Below are positions 16,443 through 28,152 of a stretch of DNA of 64,000 bases, piece by piece (positions within the stretch are counted from its first letter, which is position 1; every line of letters begins with the position of its first letter). The notes under the pieces are model-generated. The model did not search any database. It saw only the letters and a program-made list of their open reading frames with translations, and was not told the origin of the DNA. The stretch spans positions 7,685,012 through 7,749,011 of the forward strand of contig NZ_CM001442.1 of the NCBI RefSeq assembly GCF_000244915.1. The letters are read 5' to 3'. Source of the stretch: Bradyrhizobium sp. WSM471 (GTDB lineage: Bacteria > Pseudomonadota > Alphaproteobacteria > Rhizobiales > Xanthobacteraceae). Both the position numbers and the translations under genes were made by a program.

Positions 16443-17507
16443 CTACCCCAACAACTCCTCGCAGCCCAAATCCTCGACCGCCATCATCACGCGCTCCAGA
16501 TTATTCCACCAGATCACCGGCGGGATGTTGATGCTCCATTGCCGGACCGGCTTGGTGATGTGCCAGAGCACTGACCAGCGATAGTCCTGATCGAGCGCGC
16601 CACGCGTATAGCCGCTGACGCCGTGCGCGATCAGCGTGTCGTGGTAATGGTTGAGCAGAAGGCGTTCGAACGCCTGCCGGCGCTCCGGATACCAGTGCAG
16701 CGCCACCATGTAGGCGAGGTCGTGGGTCGGCACGTTGATATCCCACAGGTCGAAGTCGAAGATGCGGACAGTGTCGGACACGCCGGCACGCGGCAGCAGA
16801 AAATTCCAGATATGGGCATCGCCATGGGTGACAGTGAGGTGCCGGTGCGAATGGTAGCGCAGTGACATCCTGTCGGACTGATCGATGAAGCGGCGGTAGA
16901 GCGTGCGGCGCTCTTCACTGAGACGATCGCCGAGCTGATCAGCGAACCGGTCGTAATGGGATGCGAACGTTTCCATGTGCCCGGCTGTATCGTCGGTGCT
17001 CGCCCAGATCCCGACGGTCTCGCCGAGACCAGCATGGTCCCACCACGCCGCATGCCAGCGCGCGAGCGCGGCGACGATGGCCATCGCCTGACCGCGCGAT
17101 GGCGGCAGCGGCCATTGGGTCGCGATCTCGTGGCTATCGGTGAGATCCTCCAGCAGGAGATGCCAGGAGAGGCTCTCCTCGTCGAAATTCCCGTCAAAGC
17201 AGCGCGGCACCAACTGCGCGGGCGTTCTGGGTGCGAGCTGTGTGTAGTAGGCCACCTCGTGGCGACCGGCATTCGCCAGCGGCTTGGCGAACGCGGCATG
17301 GGGCGTCTTGAGAATCAGAGACTGCGGCGAGCCGGCGGATTCCCCGACATAGCGAAGGCCGAGCCGGGTGATATGCGACACGACCGTGTCGCGCTCATGC
17401 AGGACCTTGACCTCGCGCACGGCACCGGCGTCCAGTGCGCCGGCCTTGCGCAGCGCCGCGGTGAGATTTGCCGCGTCCGCCACCTCCGGCAATCGTATTT
17501 CTGTCAT
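16443..17507 (-). CDS. APH-like phosphotransferase family protein
   Basis: The 354-residue protein has the protein-kinase-like fold of the aminoglycoside phosphotransferase/choline kinase superfamily. Seen: the catalytic loop VTHGDAHIWNFLL with Asp and Asn, and the metal-binding IFDFDLWD about 25 residues later. The N-terminal lobe includes SLILKTPH with the ATP-contacting Lys. Substrate unknown; such genes in soil bacteria are often called DUF1679-like or ecdysteroid-kinase-like. The ATG at 17507 is preferred because the upstream extension lacks a homologous look. Confidence 0.82.
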   Translation of the reverse strand: MTEIRLPEVADAANLTAALRKAGALDAGAVREVKVLHERDTVVSHITRLGLRYVGESAGSPQSLILKTPHAAFAKPLANAGRHEVAYYTQLAPRTPAQLVPRCFDGNFDEESLSWHLLLEDLTDSHEIATQWPLPPSRGQAMAIVAALARWHAAWWDHAGLGETVGIWASTDDTAGHMETFASHYDRFADQLGDRLSEERRTLYRRFIDQSDRMSLRYHSHRHLTVTHGDAHIWNFLLPRAGVSDTVRIFDFDLWDINVPTHDLAYMVALHWYPERRQAFERLLLNHYHDTLIAHGVSGYTRGALDQDYRWSVLWHITKPVRQWSINIPPVIWWNNLERVMMAVEDLGCEELLG

Positions 17508-17582
17508 GAGCGCCCGACCCCCGTCGCGTTGCTCCATTCTGCACAACCGCGCTGCCGGCCGCCAGCGGCTTCAGCCGCCGGC

Positions 17583-19274
17583 TTAAGCCGCAGCGGTCGA
17601 GTCGCGCACGGTCCTGACCACGACCGACCGGAGCTGTTCGAGATTGGCTGCCATGCCGGCGATCGCCTGCCTGACCTCCGCGGCGCGCTCGTTCACGGAG
17701 GCGGCGTCGCGGCTGACATCACCGATCTTGGCCGAGACCTCCTTCGCTGCGGAAGTCGATTCGGAGATCGACCGCGTGATCTCGCGGGTCGCGGCGTCCT
17801 GCTCTTCCATCGCGGCGGCAACCGAGGTGGCGACGCCGTCGATCTCGACGATGTGGCCGCCCATGGTTTCGACGGCATCGACTGCGGCCTGGGTCGAGGC
17901 CTGGATCTCGGCAATCAGCCGCGCGATCTCCTCGGTGGATTTTGCGGTCTGGTCGGACAGGGATTTCACTTCGGCGGCGACCACCGCGAAGCCACGGCCG
18001 GCCTCCCCGGCGCGCGCCGCCTCGATCGTGGCGTTGAGTGCCAGCAGATTGGTCTGGCCGGCGATGCCGCCGATGAGGTCGGAAACCTCGGCGATCTTCT
18101 TCACCGATCCGGCCAGCGTCTGGATGGTCGAGCGCGCCTGTTCCCGACCGGCGACCGCCGATTTTGTAACCGTGCTGGTCCGCGCGACCTGGGTTGCGAT
18201 CTCGCGGATCGACGCACTGAGTTCTTCAGCCGCGGCCGACACGGTCTGCGAGCTGCCGAGGGCCTGGTTGGAGGCGGCTGCGACCGCCTGCGACTGTGTC
18301 GAGAGCGACCTTGCGATCTCGGACAAGCTGGAGGCGGCACGCTCCACGCCTTGCGTCGCGGCGCTCGCGGTGTCGACCGAGCGGCCGGTCTCGCGCTCGA
18401 CGATTTCGGCCATCTGGTGCAACGCCCCGCGCTTGGCGAGCGTTGCCTCCTGCTCCTTCTGCAACTGCTCCTCGCGCAGGCGGGAATTCTCGACCGCGGA
18501 CTGCTTGAACACCAGGAGCGCGCCCGCCATCGAGCCGACCTCGTCCTGCCGGTGCGCGAAAGGAATGTCGGCGGCGAGATCGCCGGTCGCGAGCTTTTGC
18601 ATCGCGCTCGTCATGCGCACGATCGGGCGCACCACGCCGAGGGCGACGCCGAGCAGGCCCGCCGCAATGAAGGCGAGGACGGCGGCGGAGACGCCGAGGA
18701 GGATATAAAGCATGGAGCGGTCGCGGTCGGCGGCCAGCTTTTCCATGTCGGCATTCTGCTTGTTGGCGCTCTCGACGATGCTGTCGATGACGGTGCGATG
18801 CGCGGTGTAGGCCTCCTTGAGCTGCGCGTAGGCGCGCTCGGAGGCGACCGCGTCCTTGGCCTTGAGAGCGGGGAGGAGCTGGTCCGACAACAGTTTCCAG
18901 AACTTCTGCACCTCGGCGTCGGATTTCGACACCAGGGCCGTCTTCAGGTCGGCCGAGAGGCTGGAGGTGACCCAGAATGCCTTGCGCTCGTCGTAATCCT
19001 TGCGGAGCTGGACCAGGCGCTCGCCATGAGCCGCCAGCTGGTCGGGCTCGCGCATGGCAAGCGTGGCCTCGAGATAGGCCTCGATCACATATTCCGGCGG
19101 CGGCAGGATGTCGGCGATGAGGTCGTTGCCCAGCTTGATGTCGGAATAGAGCGGACCGCCGACCTTGAGCTCTTTCAAGGCGTAAAGGCTGGTGGAGACC
19201 ACGGCGGTGAAACCGATGGCCAGAACGATGCCGAAAGCAATGATTGCGGAAGAAAGCGAAAGGCGAATTTTCAT
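17583..19274 (-). CDS. Methyl-accepting chemotaxis protein, transmembrane
   Basis: The 563-residue receptor has TM1 (about 8-28), a helical periplasmic sensor of about 155 residues, TM2 (about 188-215, [18 protein letters not shown]), a HAMP linker ([16 protein letters not shown]) and a coiled-coil signalling domain whose hairpin tip reads [20 protein letters not shown]. It controls CheA activity in response to an unknown periplasmic ligand. No che genes are nearby. The ATG at 19274 begins the signal-anchor [10 protein letters not shown]. Confidence 0.93.
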   Translation of the reverse strand: MKIRLSLSSAIIAFGIVLAIGFTAVVSTSLYALKELKVGGPLYSDIKLGNDLIADILPPPEYVIEAYLEATLAMREPDQLAAHGERLVQLRKDYDERKAFWVTSSLSADLKTALVSKSDAEVQKFWKLLSDQLLPALKAKDAVASERAYAQLKEAYTAHRTVIDSIVESANKQNADMEKLAADRDRSMLYILLGVSAAVLAFIAAGLLGVALGVVRPIVRMTSAMQKLATGDLAADIPFAHRQDEVGSMAGALLVFKQSAVENSRLREEQLQKEQEATLAKRGALHQMAEIVERETGRSVDTASAATQGVERAASSLSEIARSLSTQSQAVAAASNQALGSSQTVSAAAEELSASIREIATQVARTSTVTKSAVAGREQARSTIQTLAGSVKKIAEVSDLIGGIAGQTNLLALNATIEAARAGEAGRGFAVVAAEVKSLSDQTAKSTEEIARLIAEIQASTQAAVDAVETMGGHIVEIDGVATSVAAAMEEQDAATREITRSISESTSAAKEVSAKIGDVSRDAASVNERAAEVRQAIAGMAANLEQLRSVVVRTVRDSTAAA

Positions 19275-19439
19275 GGAACAATCCAATGGGGCCGCGCCGA
19301 ATCCCACGGATCCTAAAGCATTACGGTAAACACGGGATTGCATCGCGCGGAAATTGCGCCCGCGCGAACTCCGAACAAATACGGGAAACGGCGTCAGGTG
19401 AACGGTTTCGGGCAGCGAAGCTTGAGCCCGTCCTCCGCT

Positions 19440-19476
19440 GTCGTCCCGGATCGGCGCTCCGCCTGTCCGGGACGAC
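19440..19476. repeat. Short palindrome of family B type, downstream of pcaG
   Basis: GTCGTCCCGG and CCGGGACGAC form a 10-base stem around a 17-base loop. It lies 9 bases beyond the pcaG stop and could end the pca transcript, though there is no U tract. Confidence 0.6.
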
Positions 19477-19484
19477 GCTGGGGA

Positions 19485-20075
19485 TCACACGTCGAAAAAC
19501 ACCGTTTCGTTGTCGCCCTGAAGCCGCAGGTCGAGCCGGTACACCGGCTTGCCGGCCTCGCGCACGGCCGTCAGCGTGGCGCGACGGTCGGCGGGCACCA
19601 CCGCCAGCACGGGATCGGCGGCATTGCCGGCCTCGTCGCTGAAATAGATGCGGGTATAAAGATGCCGCAGCATGCCGCGACCAAACACCGCAAGCAGGAT
19701 ATGCGGTGCCTGCGGCTTGCCGTCGGGATCGGGCACGGCGCCCGGCTTGATGGTTTCAAAGGAATAATTGCCGTCCTTGTCAGTGCCGCAGCGGGCAAAG
19801 CCACGGAAGCTCGCATTTGGCAGCGCGCGCTTGTCCTGCGGATCGGCGAAGCGCCCCTGCGCATCTGCCTGCCAGATCTCCAGCATGGCATCGGGCACGG
19901 CGACGCCATCGCCGTCGAACACGCGGCCCTCGATCCGGACACGCTCACCGGTGACGTCGGGCGTCAGGGTCGAATTGGTGAACGCATCGTTCCAGGCATA
20001 CTCGCCGGTCGGCGTCAGGCCGTATTTGAAGAACGGGCCGACGGTCTGCGACGGCGTGATCCCATTGTCCTGCAC
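19485..20075 (-). CDS. pcaG: Protocatechuate 3,4-dioxygenase, alpha subunit
   Basis: The 196-residue subunit has the intradiol dioxygenase fold (SQTVGPFFKYGL at the N-terminus, LEIWQADAQGRF, PHILLAVFGRGM) but lacks the iron ligands: the positions equivalent to the beta-subunit histidines read PHILLAVF. This is normal for PcaG, which is structural and lines the active site. With PcaH it opens the protocatechuate ring to 3-carboxy-cis,cis-muconate. The GTG start follows the pcaH TAA directly, with no spacer, so translation is coupled. Confidence 0.95.
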   Translation of the reverse strand: MQDNGITPSQTVGPFFKYGLTPTGEYAWNDAFTNSTLTPDVTGERVRIEGRVFDGDGVAVPDAMLEIWQADAQGRFADPQDKRALPNASFRGFARCGTDKDGNYSFETIKPGAVPDPDGKPQAPHILLAVFGRGMLRHLYTRIYFSDEAGNAADPVLAVVPADRRATLTAVREAGKPVYRLDLRLQGDNETVFFDV

Positions 20076-20777
20076 TTAATGGTTCTCCATAGGGGTGGCG
20101 TTCTTGCCGCGCAGCACGATGTCAAAGCGGTAGCACAGCGCCCATTCGGGCTGGGTGTTGTCGAGATCGAACGACGACACCATCCGCGCGCGCGCCTTCT
20201 CGTCCGGCACCGAATTGAAGATCGGATCGAACGGGAATAGCGGATCGGCCGGGAAGTACATCTGCGTCACGAGACGCGTGACGAAGGAATGGCCGAACAC
20301 CGAGAGATGGATGTGTGCGGGACGCCAGGCGTTGTGATGGTTGCCCCAGGGATAGGCGCCAGGCTTGATCGTGACAAAGCGATAGTAACCGGAGGCGTCG
20401 CTCACGGTGCGGCCGGCGCCCGTAAAGTTCGGATCGAGCGGCGCCGGATGCTGGTCGCGGACGTGAACATAACGGCCGCAGGAATTGGCCTGCCAGATCT
20501 CGACCAGCGAACTCGGCACGCCGCGGCCGTCCTCGTCGCGCACATGGCCGTGCACGATGATGCGTTCGCCGAGCGGCTCGCCGGTGTGTTGGGTGGTGAG
20601 GTCGTTGTCGCCCTCGCGCACGGTCTCGTGGCCGTAGACCGGGCCGGTCAGCTCCGACAGCGTATGGCGCATCGGGATCAAGGGCTTGTTCGGCGCGCGC
20701 TTGATCGAGCTCTTGTACTCGGGCGACAGCGGCAGCGGATGCGCCGTGTTGCTGTCGACGGGATAGATGAATGTCAT
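20076..20777 (-). CDS. pcaH: Protocatechuate 3,4-dioxygenase, beta subunit
   Basis: The 233-residue subunit carries the non-haem Fe(III) ligands Y103 (CGRYVH), Y142 (GAYPWGN), H155 and H157 (RPAHIHLSVFG). It catalyses intradiol cleavage of protocatechuate in the cytoplasm as a heterodimer with PcaG. A strong GAGGAG ribosome-binding site precedes the ATG at 20777 by 8 bases. A promoter-like TATAAT lies upstream on the same strand (see 20830-20842). No pcaQ, pcaB, pcaC or pcaD is in the window. Confidence 0.97.
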   Translation of the reverse strand: MTFIYPVDSNTAHPLPLSPEYKSSIKRAPNKPLIPMRHTLSELTGPVYGHETVREGDNDLTTQHTGEPLGERIIVHGHVRDEDGRGVPSSLVEIWQANSCGRYVHVRDQHPAPLDPNFTGAGRTVSDASGYYRFVTIKPGAYPWGNHHNAWRPAHIHLSVFGHSFVTRLVTQMYFPADPLFPFDPIFNSVPDEKARARMVSSFDLDNTQPEWALCYRFDIVLRGKNATPMENH

Positions 20778-20829
20778 TGGCGAACTCCTCCCCGGCCCTC
20801 TTCCGACCGGTCAACGTTTCCGCCAATCA

Positions 20830-20842
20830 TTATAGGATATAA
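20830..20842 (-). promoter_or_regulatory. Possible pcaH promoter -10 / palindrome
   Basis: Read on the minus strand this is TTATATCCTATAA, a palindrome with 5-base arms, which continues into TATAAT, about 50 bases upstream of pcaH. It could be a -10 box overlapped by an operator. It does not match the rhizobial PcaQ box (ATAACC-N4-GGTTAA). Confidence 0.4.
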
Positions 20843-20868
20843 CTAATTGGGGGAAGCGGCTTTGAGCC

Positions 20869-21762
20869 CTATTTGATCGGCGGACGCGGCAGGACGGCCT
20901 CGCCGGCTTCGAGCCGGTAGACATGGTCGAGCGAATACCAGGGCGTCGCGACGTCGCGCCCGGTTGGGTGTGGTGTGTCATGGCGCAGGAACTTGCCGAG
21001 CAGCGCCTTGGTCACGCCGAACTGCACGTCGCTATCGATATGCGGATCGGCGGGGTCGTAGACCTGCGAGATCAGCACCTTGAATCCGGGTTTGAAAACC
21101 AACGCATGCAGGTGCGCGGGGCGATAGGGATGCCGGCTCTGCGCCTCCAGGAGGCGGCCGACCACGCCGTCGGTCGGGATGGGATAGCCGACCATCATCA
21201 CGGAGCGGAACGAGAAGGCTCCGTCCTGGTCGGTCGTAAACTTGCCGCGCAGGTTCATGTCGGCCTGCTCAGGGTCCTGGTTTTCATAGAGACCAACCGG
21301 CGATGCGTGCCAGACGTCGACCTCGGCGCCGGCGACGGGGCGACCGTCCTTGTCCACGACGCGGCCGTTGACGAACAGCGGCGCGCCAGGGGTCTCGGAG
21401 CGAACGATCGATCCGCCATTTTCCACCCGCGGCGAGTTCAGCCGCCAGAATGGTCCGAGCAGCGACTGGTCGGTTTCCGTGTTACCCTGATCACCATTGT
21501 TCAGCAGGCACACCAGCGGCGAGACGCCGAGCGAGCCTGCCATCAGCACGACCTCGTTGTGCGTGTCGGTCGAGAGCTTGCCGAGTTCGGCGATAACAGC
21601 CGTGGCGTCGCGGAATTCCTTCTCGGTCAGGCGAACGTCGCGAACGAAACCGTGCAGATGCTTGACCAGGGAGACCATGATCTGACGCAGCCGGGGATCG
21701 GATGTCCGCTGCATCACCGCCAATGCCGCGGCCGTGACGTCCTGCTCGCCCGCGATGATCAT
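20869..21762 (-). CDS. Intradiol ring-cleavage dioxygenase, catechol/hydroxyquinol 1,2-dioxygenase type
   Basis: The 297-residue protein has the helical N-terminal dimerisation region of catechol-type intradiol enzymes (about residues 1-100) and the iron ligands Y159 (GLYENQD), Y193 (VGYPIPTDG), H217 and H219 (RPAHLHALVF). It is a separate branch from PcaHG. The overall pattern fits hydroxyquinol 1,2-dioxygenase (product maleylacetate), but catechol or chlorocatechol cannot be excluded. It lies 91 bases upstream of pcaH on the same strand. No maleylacetate reductase gene is adjacent. Confidence 0.85.
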   Translation of the reverse strand: MIIAGEQDVTAAALAVMQRTSDPRLRQIMVSLVKHLHGFVRDVRLTEKEFRDATAVIAELGKLSTDTHNEVVLMAGSLGVSPLVCLLNNGDQGNTETDQSLLGPFWRLNSPRVENGGSIVRSETPGAPLFVNGRVVDKDGRPVAGAEVDVWHASPVGLYENQDPEQADMNLRGKFTTDQDGAFSFRSVMMVGYPIPTDGVVGRLLEAQSRHPYRPAHLHALVFKPGFKVLISQVYDPADPHIDSDVQFGVTKALLGKFLRHDTPHPTGRDVATPWYSLDHVYRLEAGEAVLPRPPIK

Positions 21763-21778
21763 GGCGCTACTTTCTCCC

Positions 21779-21893
21779 TGTCATTCCGGGATGGTCCGAA
21801 GGACCAGACCTCAGGTGCGCCATTGCGCACTGGGGAATCTCGAGATCCCGGGTTCGGTGCAAGTGCACCGCCCCGGGATGCCCGAACGCTGCG
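21779..21893. repeat. Intergenic palindrome, family C (GTCATTCCGGG type), degenerate
   Basis: It starts GTCATTCCGGGATGGTCC and ends GCCCCGGGATGCCCG, with inner GGTGCGCCATTGCGCACT and a CTCGAG centre. It lies between pcaF and the dioxygenase gene and may separate their transcripts. Better-preserved members are at 36962-37064 and 40908-41010. Confidence 0.65.
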
Positions 21894-21900
21894 CGTCCGG

Positions 21901-23109
<1,209 letters not shown>

Positions 23110-23324
23110 CGTTGTTCTCCCTGAATGCCGCGATCCGGCCAAATTCTTCAATGTCGACGGAGTTTTAGGAGGGCGCCCGCGGCAGGTCAATTGACCGATA
23201 CGCGCGTGTTCCTGGGGGTGCGCAGGCGAGTTGCGCATGCCGCGGTGCGGACAACGTGGAAAACCTCCCCTCCGCGGCCAAAGCGATAGGAGCGCGGGGT
23301 GAAATTTTGTAGGTTGCGCCGCCC

Positions 23325-26063
23325 ATGACAATGCAACAACCGATCCCTGTACCGCCCCCCGACGATACGCCCGCGCCGCAGGCGGAAGCTGCCGCGCGCG
23401 TGACCCCGATGATGGAACAGTACCTTGAAATCAAGGCGGCGCATCAGGGTCTCTTGCTGTTCTACCGGATGGGCGACTTTTACGAGCTGTTCTTCGAGGA
23501 CGCAGAGATCGCCTCCAGGACACTCGGCATCGTCCTGACCAAGCGCGGCAAACATCAGGGCGCCGATATCCCGATGTGCGGCGTGCCGGTCGAGCGCTCC
23601 GAGGATTATCTGCACCGGCTGATCACCGCCGGCCACCGGGTCGCGGTGTGCGAGCAGACCGAGGATCCCGCCGCCGCCAGGGCGCGCGGCAACAAGAGCG
23701 TCGTGCGCCGCGGCGTGGTGCGCCTGGTCACGCCGGGCACGCTGACCGAGGACACGCTGCTCGACGCGCGCGCCAACAATTACCTGCTGGCGCTCGCGCG
23801 CGCGCGCTCATCGGCGGGCGGGGACCGCTTCGGCCTCGCCTGGATCGACATCTCGACCGCCGAGTTCACGGTGACGGAATGTTCGGGCGGCGAACTCGCC
23901 GCGACGCTGGCGCGCATCAATCCGAACGAGGTGATCGTCACCGACGCGCTCTATAACGATAGCGAGCTCGGACAGACCCTGCGCGAGTTGCCGGCGGTGA
24001 CGCCGCTAACCCGTGACGTCTTCGACGGCGCCACCGCCGAGAAACGGCTGTGCGACTATTTTGCCGTCGCGACCATGGATGGACTGTCGCAGCTGACGCG
24101 GCTGGAAGCCACTGCCGCCGCCGCCGCCGTCACCTATGTTGACCGCACCCAAGTCGGCAAGCATCCGCCGCTGTCGCCGCCAGCGCGCGAAGCCTCGGGT
24201 GCGACCATGGCGATCGATCCGGCGACGCGCGCCAATCTCGAACTGACGCGGACGCTGGCCGGCGAACGCCGCGGCTCGCTGCTCGATGCGATCGACTGCA
24301 CCGTGACCTCGGCCGGCTCGCGCCTGCTGGCGCAGCGGCTTGCCGCGCCGCTGACCGATGCGGCGGCGATTGCGCGGCGGCTCGATGCCGTCGGCAGCTT
24401 CGTTGCCGACTCCGCCGCGCGCGAGGACATCCGCAGCATCCTGCGCGGCGCCCCGGACATGTCGCGGGCGCTGGCCCGTATCTCCGTCGGCCGTGGCGGG
24501 CCACGCGACCTCGCCGGCCTGCGCGACGGCATCATCGCCGCCGACCAGGTGCTGACGCGGCTTGATGAACTCGACCAGCCGCCGCAGGAGATCGCCGCGG
24601 TGATGGCGGCGCTGCAAAGGCCATCGCGCGAGCTCGCGGCGGAATTCGCCAGGGCGCTCGACGATCAACTGCCGCTGATCAAGCGCGACGGCGGGTTCGT
24701 TCGCCAGGGCTATGAGCCTGCGCTGGACGAAACGCGAAACCTGCGCGACGCCTCGCGCCTGGTGGTGGCCTCGATGCAGGCGCGCTATGCCGACAACACG
24801 GGTGTGAAGGGTCTCAAAATCCGGCACAACAACGTGCTCGGCTATTTCGTCGAGGTCACCGCGCAGCACGGCGACAAGCTGATGTCGGCGCCGCTGAACG
24901 CAACCTTCATCCACCGTCAGACGCTGGCCGGCCAGGTCCGCTTCACCACCTCGGAACTCGGGGAGATCGAAGCCAAGATCGCCAATGCCGGCGACCGCGC
25001 ACTCGGGCTCGAGCTCGAAATTTTCGAGCGGCTCTGCGCCAAGGCGTTGGCAATCAGCGAGGAGCTGCGCGCCGCCGCCCACGCCTTTGCGCTGCTCGAC
25101 GTCGCGACGTCGCTTGCCAAGCTGGCGATCGACGAGAACTATGTGCGGCCCGAGGTGGACTCGTCTCTCGGCTTTGCCATCGAGGCCGGCCGCCATCCGG
25201 TGGTCGAGCAGGCCTTGAAGCGTAATGGCCAGCCGTTCATCGCCAATGCCTGCGATCTCTCGCCGGGCCCTGCGCAAAACTCCGGCCAGCTCTGGTTGCT
25301 GACCGGTCCGAACATGGCCGGTAAATCGACCTTCCTGCGACAGAACGCGCTGATTGCTCTTCTTGCTCAAATCGGAAGTTTCGTGCCGGCGACACGCGCG
25401 CGGATCGGCATCATCGACCGCCTGTTCTCGCGTGTCGGCGCCGCCGACGATCTCGCCCGCGGCCGTTCCACCTTCATGGTCGAGATGGTCGAGACCGCCG
25501 CGATCCTCAACCAGGCCGGCGAGCGCGCGCTCGTGATCCTCGATGAAATCGGCCGCGGCACCGCGACCTTCGACGGTCTCTCGATCGCCTGGGCCGCAAT
25601 CGAGCACCTGCACGAGAGCAACCGCTGCCGCACGCTGTTCGCGACGCATTATCACGAGCTGACGGCGCTCTCTGCCAAACTGCCGCGGATGTTCAACGCG
25701 ACCGTGCGAGTGAAGGAATGGCAGGGCAACGTCGTGTTCCTGCACGAGGTGTTGCCGGGTTCGGCCGATCGCTCTTACGGCATTCAGGTCGCCAAGCTCG
25801 CGGGCCTGCCGCCGGCCGTGATCACGCGCGCCAAATCGGTACTGGCGAAGCTGGAAGCCCAGGACCGCGGTCAGACCGCGCGCGCGCTCGCCGACGATCT
25901 GCCGCTGTTCGCAGTGCCCTCGCGCGCCGCCGCAGAAGCCGCTCCGCCGAGCGAGGCCGAACTGCTGATGGCCGCGGTGAAGGCGCTGCATCCGGACGAG
26001 ATGTCGCCACGCGAAGCGCTCGATGCGCTGTATGCCTTGAAGGCCAAGCTGCCGAAGCAGTGA
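23325..26063 (+). CDS. mutS: DNA mismatch repair protein MutS
   Basis: The 912-residue protein is a full-length MutS. The mismatch-reading motif F52-Y-E54 ([11 protein letters not shown]) lies in domain I, followed by the connector and lever domains, and the ABC-type ATPase with Walker [11 protein letters not shown], Walker [11 protein letters not shown] and a C-terminal helix-turn-helix. It binds base mismatches as a dimer and recruits MutL. The N-terminus is Pro/Ala-rich for 25 residues before the conserved start. It is divergent from pcaF with a 215-base gap that holds no gene. Confidence 0.98.
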   Translation: MTMQQPIPVPPPDDTPAPQAEAAARVTPMMEQYLEIKAAHQGLLLFYRMGDFYELFFEDAEIASRTLGIVLTKRGKHQGADIPMCGVPVERSEDYLHRLITAGHRVAVCEQTEDPAAARARGNKSVVRRGVVRLVTPGTLTEDTLLDARANNYLLALARARSSAGGDRFGLAWIDISTAEFTVTECSGGELAATLARINPNEVIVTDALYNDSELGQTLRELPAVTPLTRDVFDGATAEKRLCDYFAVATMDGLSQLTRLEATAAAAAVTYVDRTQVGKHPPLSPPAREASGATMAIDPATRANLELTRTLAGERRGSLLDAIDCTVTSAGSRLLAQRLAAPLTDAAAIARRLDAVGSFVADSAAREDIRSILRGAPDMSRALARISVGRGGPRDLAGLRDGIIAADQVLTRLDELDQPPQEIAAVMAALQRPSRELAAEFARALDDQLPLIKRDGGFVRQGYEPALDETRNLRDASRLVVASMQARYADNTGVKGLKIRHNNVLGYFVEVTAQHGDKLMSAPLNATFIHRQTLAGQVRFTTSELGEIEAKIANAGDRALGLELEIFERLCAKALAISEELRAAAHAFALLDVATSLAKLAIDENYVRPEVDSSLGFAIEAGRHPVVEQALKRNGQPFIANACDLSPGPAQNSGQLWLLTGPNMAGKSTFLRQNALIALLAQIGSFVPATRARIGIIDRLFSRVGAADDLARGRSTFMVEMVETAAILNQAGERALVILDEIGRGTATFDGLSIAWAAIEHLHESNRCRTLFATHYHELTALSAKLPRMFNATVRVKEWQGNVVFLHEVLPGSADRSYGIQVAKLAGLPPAVITRAKSVLAKLEAQDRGQTARALADDLPLFAVPSRAAAEAAPPSEAELLMAAVKALHPDEMSPREALDALYALKAKLPKQ

Positions 26064-26070
26064 AGGTGCC

Positions 26071-26104
26071 GTAGGGTGGCTTACGCTGCGCTAATCCACC
26101 CTAC
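26071..26104. repeat. Intergenic palindrome, family E (GTAGGGTGG...CCACCCTAC)
   Basis: The stem GTAGGGTGG/CCACCCTAC encloses TTACGCTGCGCTAAT, itself self-complementary. It lies between the convergent mutS and chemoreceptor genes and could act as a bidirectional terminator. A longer member is at 39446-39558. Confidence 0.75.
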
Positions 26105-26115
26105 GCCTCTGACCG

Positions 26116-27792
26116 TTACGCCCTCGCCGCGATCGCCGCCGCTTCTGCGGCGGCGCGCTGCATGCTGGTCGACATCTCGTTGGTCACCGTGCTCTGCTCT
26201 TCGATTGCCGCGGCCGTCGACGTCACATATTCGCTGACGTTGCTGATGGCCGTCTTGATCGAGCCGAGCGCGCTCACGACATCGCCGGAGATGCCGTTGA
26301 GACTGCCGATCTCGGCACCAATCTTGTCGGTGGCCTGCTTGGCCTGATTGGCGAGGCTCTTCACTTCGGAAGCAACTACGGCGAAGCCGCGGCCGGCTTC
26401 GCCAGCGCGGGCGGATTCGATGGTGGCGTTGAGCGCCAGGAGATTGATCTGCCCGGTGATGTTGTTGATGAGCTCGACGATCCCGCTCATCGCCAGCGCC
26501 GCTTCAGTGAGGCGCTGGGCCTGGGCATCAGCGGACGCGACCTGCTCCACTGCGCTCATCGCCGTCTCGCGCGATTTGGTCATGGCCTCGGAAATCTCCC
26601 GCACCGAGGCGTTCAGTTCCTCCGAACCCGCGGCGACCGATTCCATCATGCCGCGGACACGCTCGTTGCCCATGCGGACCAGCACCTGCTTCGTGACGTC
26701 GGTCGCATATTTCACGACCTTGAACGGCTTGCCATTGAGATCCATGATCGGGTTGTAGGAGGCCTGGATATAGACCTCCCTGCCGCCCTTGCCGAGACGC
26801 TTGTATTCGGCCGCCTGGTACTGACCGCGGTTGAGCGCCGCCCAGAACTCGCGATAGCCATTGCCATCGCGCTCCGACGGCTCGACGAACATGCTGTGGT
26901 GCTTGCCCTTGATCTCGGCCAGCGAATAGCCGAGCGCGCCGAGGAAATTGGGGTTGGCGGTGATGATCGTACCGTCCATGTTGAACTCGATCACCGCCTG
27001 CGCCTTGTCGATCGCCGCGATCTGGCCCGCAAGGTCGGCATTCCTGAGCTTCTGTTCAGTGACGTCGGTCGCGAACTTCACCACCTTGGTGGGCCTGCCC
27101 TTCTCGTCGAAAACGGGATTGTATGATGCTTGGATCCAGACTTCCTTGGCTCCCTTGCCGATCCGCTTGTATTCGGCGACCTGATATTCGCCGCGGTTGA
27201 GCGCGGCCCAGAACTCGCGATAGGCCGGGCTTTCGCGTTCGACAGACGGAACGAACATGCTGTGATGTTTGCCCTGGATCTCGTTCATCGTGTATCCGAG
27301 CGTACGCAGGAAATTCTCGTTGGCGGTGAGGACCGTGCCATCCATCGCGAACTCGATGACCGCCTGTGAGCGGTTCGCGGCCGCAACCTGCCCTCCGAAG
27401 TCGAGGTTCTGAAGGCGGATCGAGGCATCGGACCATTCCACGACAGTTCCGGCCCGGCTGCCGTCTTCATTCTTCAGCGGTGTCGCGACGAGGTCGAATT
27501 TGTGGCCACCGACCTGGATCATCGCGCGATGCACCGCGCTGAGGCTCGCCAGCATCTGGCGCTGATGCTGCGGATTCTTATGAAACACATCGATGTTGGT
27601 TCCAACGAGCGTAGCCACGTTGAAGTGGGGCAGTTCTTTCTTGAGGTCGGGCTCAGCGGCGCGCAGCAGGTCTGTCACCGCGTCATTCATGTAGACGATG
27701 TTCAGGTCGTTGTCGGCCACCATCAGGTTGGCGCTCACGGCCTTGGCAGCCATCATAACCAATGCACCGCTATTCGACTTGCGCTTGAACAT
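26116..27792 (-). CDS. Soluble PAS-domain methyl-accepting chemotaxis protein
   Basis: The 558-residue protein has no transmembrane segment. Three PAS domains are visible at about 17-135, 150-265 and 275-390; the second and third are near-duplicates, sharing [18 protein letters not shown] and IQASYNP. The C-terminal coiled coil (about 395-558) has the MCP hairpin tip [18 protein letters not shown], shorter than in the receptor at 17583. It is probably a cytoplasmic energy- or redox-sensing chemoreceptor, as for Aer-like proteins; bound cofactor is not shown by the sequence. GGAGAG sits just before the ATG at 27792. Confidence 0.92.
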   Translation of the reverse strand: MFKRKSNSGALVMMAAKAVSANLMVADNDLNIVYMNDAVTDLLRAAEPDLKKELPHFNVATLVGTNIDVFHKNPQHQRQMLASLSAVHRAMIQVGGHKFDLVATPLKNEDGSRAGTVVEWSDASIRLQNLDFGGQVAAANRSQAVIEFAMDGTVLTANENFLRTLGYTMNEIQGKHHSMFVPSVERESPAYREFWAALNRGEYQVAEYKRIGKGAKEVWIQASYNPVFDEKGRPTKVVKFATDVTEQKLRNADLAGQIAAIDKAQAVIEFNMDGTIITANPNFLGALGYSLAEIKGKHHSMFVEPSERDGNGYREFWAALNRGQYQAAEYKRLGKGGREVYIQASYNPIMDLNGKPFKVVKYATDVTKQVLVRMGNERVRGMMESVAAGSEELNASVREISEAMTKSRETAMSAVEQVASADAQAQRLTEAALAMSGIVELINNITGQINLLALNATIESARAGEAGRGFAVVASEVKSLANQAKQATDKIGAEIGSLNGISGDVVSALGSIKTAISNVSEYVTSTAAAIEEQSTVTNEMSTSMQRAAAEAAAIAARA

Positions 27793-28152
27793 GGTCTCTC
27801 CAAATTGATCTGGTTGTGCTCGGTGCCATGGACCGACGGCCGAAAAAAAATAGCGTTGAATGCTAAACTGGACGCCAACGAGTCCAAGTATAGGACGCAA
27901 GCTGAAACAAACCGCTAACTAAGCTATCGATAAAAGGGCATGCGCGAGTGATTGAAGAACGCTCGAAACAACCTGCACCGAAGCGACGGCGCATCGGCAG
28001 ATGAACGATCGTTCAATGACTTAGCGCGGCAACGATGCCTGGCAAGGACGAAAAGTGAACTGCATGCTGCAATTGCTGCGGCGCGTCGGCTCACCACCGT
28101 AGTACTCCGGGTGACCTGCGGCTCGCCGCGAAAAGTCTGCGCGACGATACTG
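27793..28152. other. 360-base gap without a gene, carrying an orphan palindrome
   Basis: This is the upstream region of the PAS chemoreceptor and the downstream region of the membrane protein at 28153. It is less GC-rich near the chemoreceptor start (an A8 run at 27843). I see no coding frame with the usual codon bias. It contains a 14-bp palindrome at 28002-28015. Confidence 0.6.
28002..28015. promoter_or_regulatory. 14-bp palindrome of TetR-operator type
   Basis: TGAACGATCGTTCA is a perfect palindrome. Operators of TetR-family repressors often have TGAAC arms of this kind. No TetR gene is adjacent; the nearest start it could control is the chemoreceptor at 27792, 210 bases away. Confidence 0.35.

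Noticed and set aside
24006..25991. Minus-strand frame of 661 codons inside mutS
   Set aside because: Antisense shadow of a complete mutS with all motifs.
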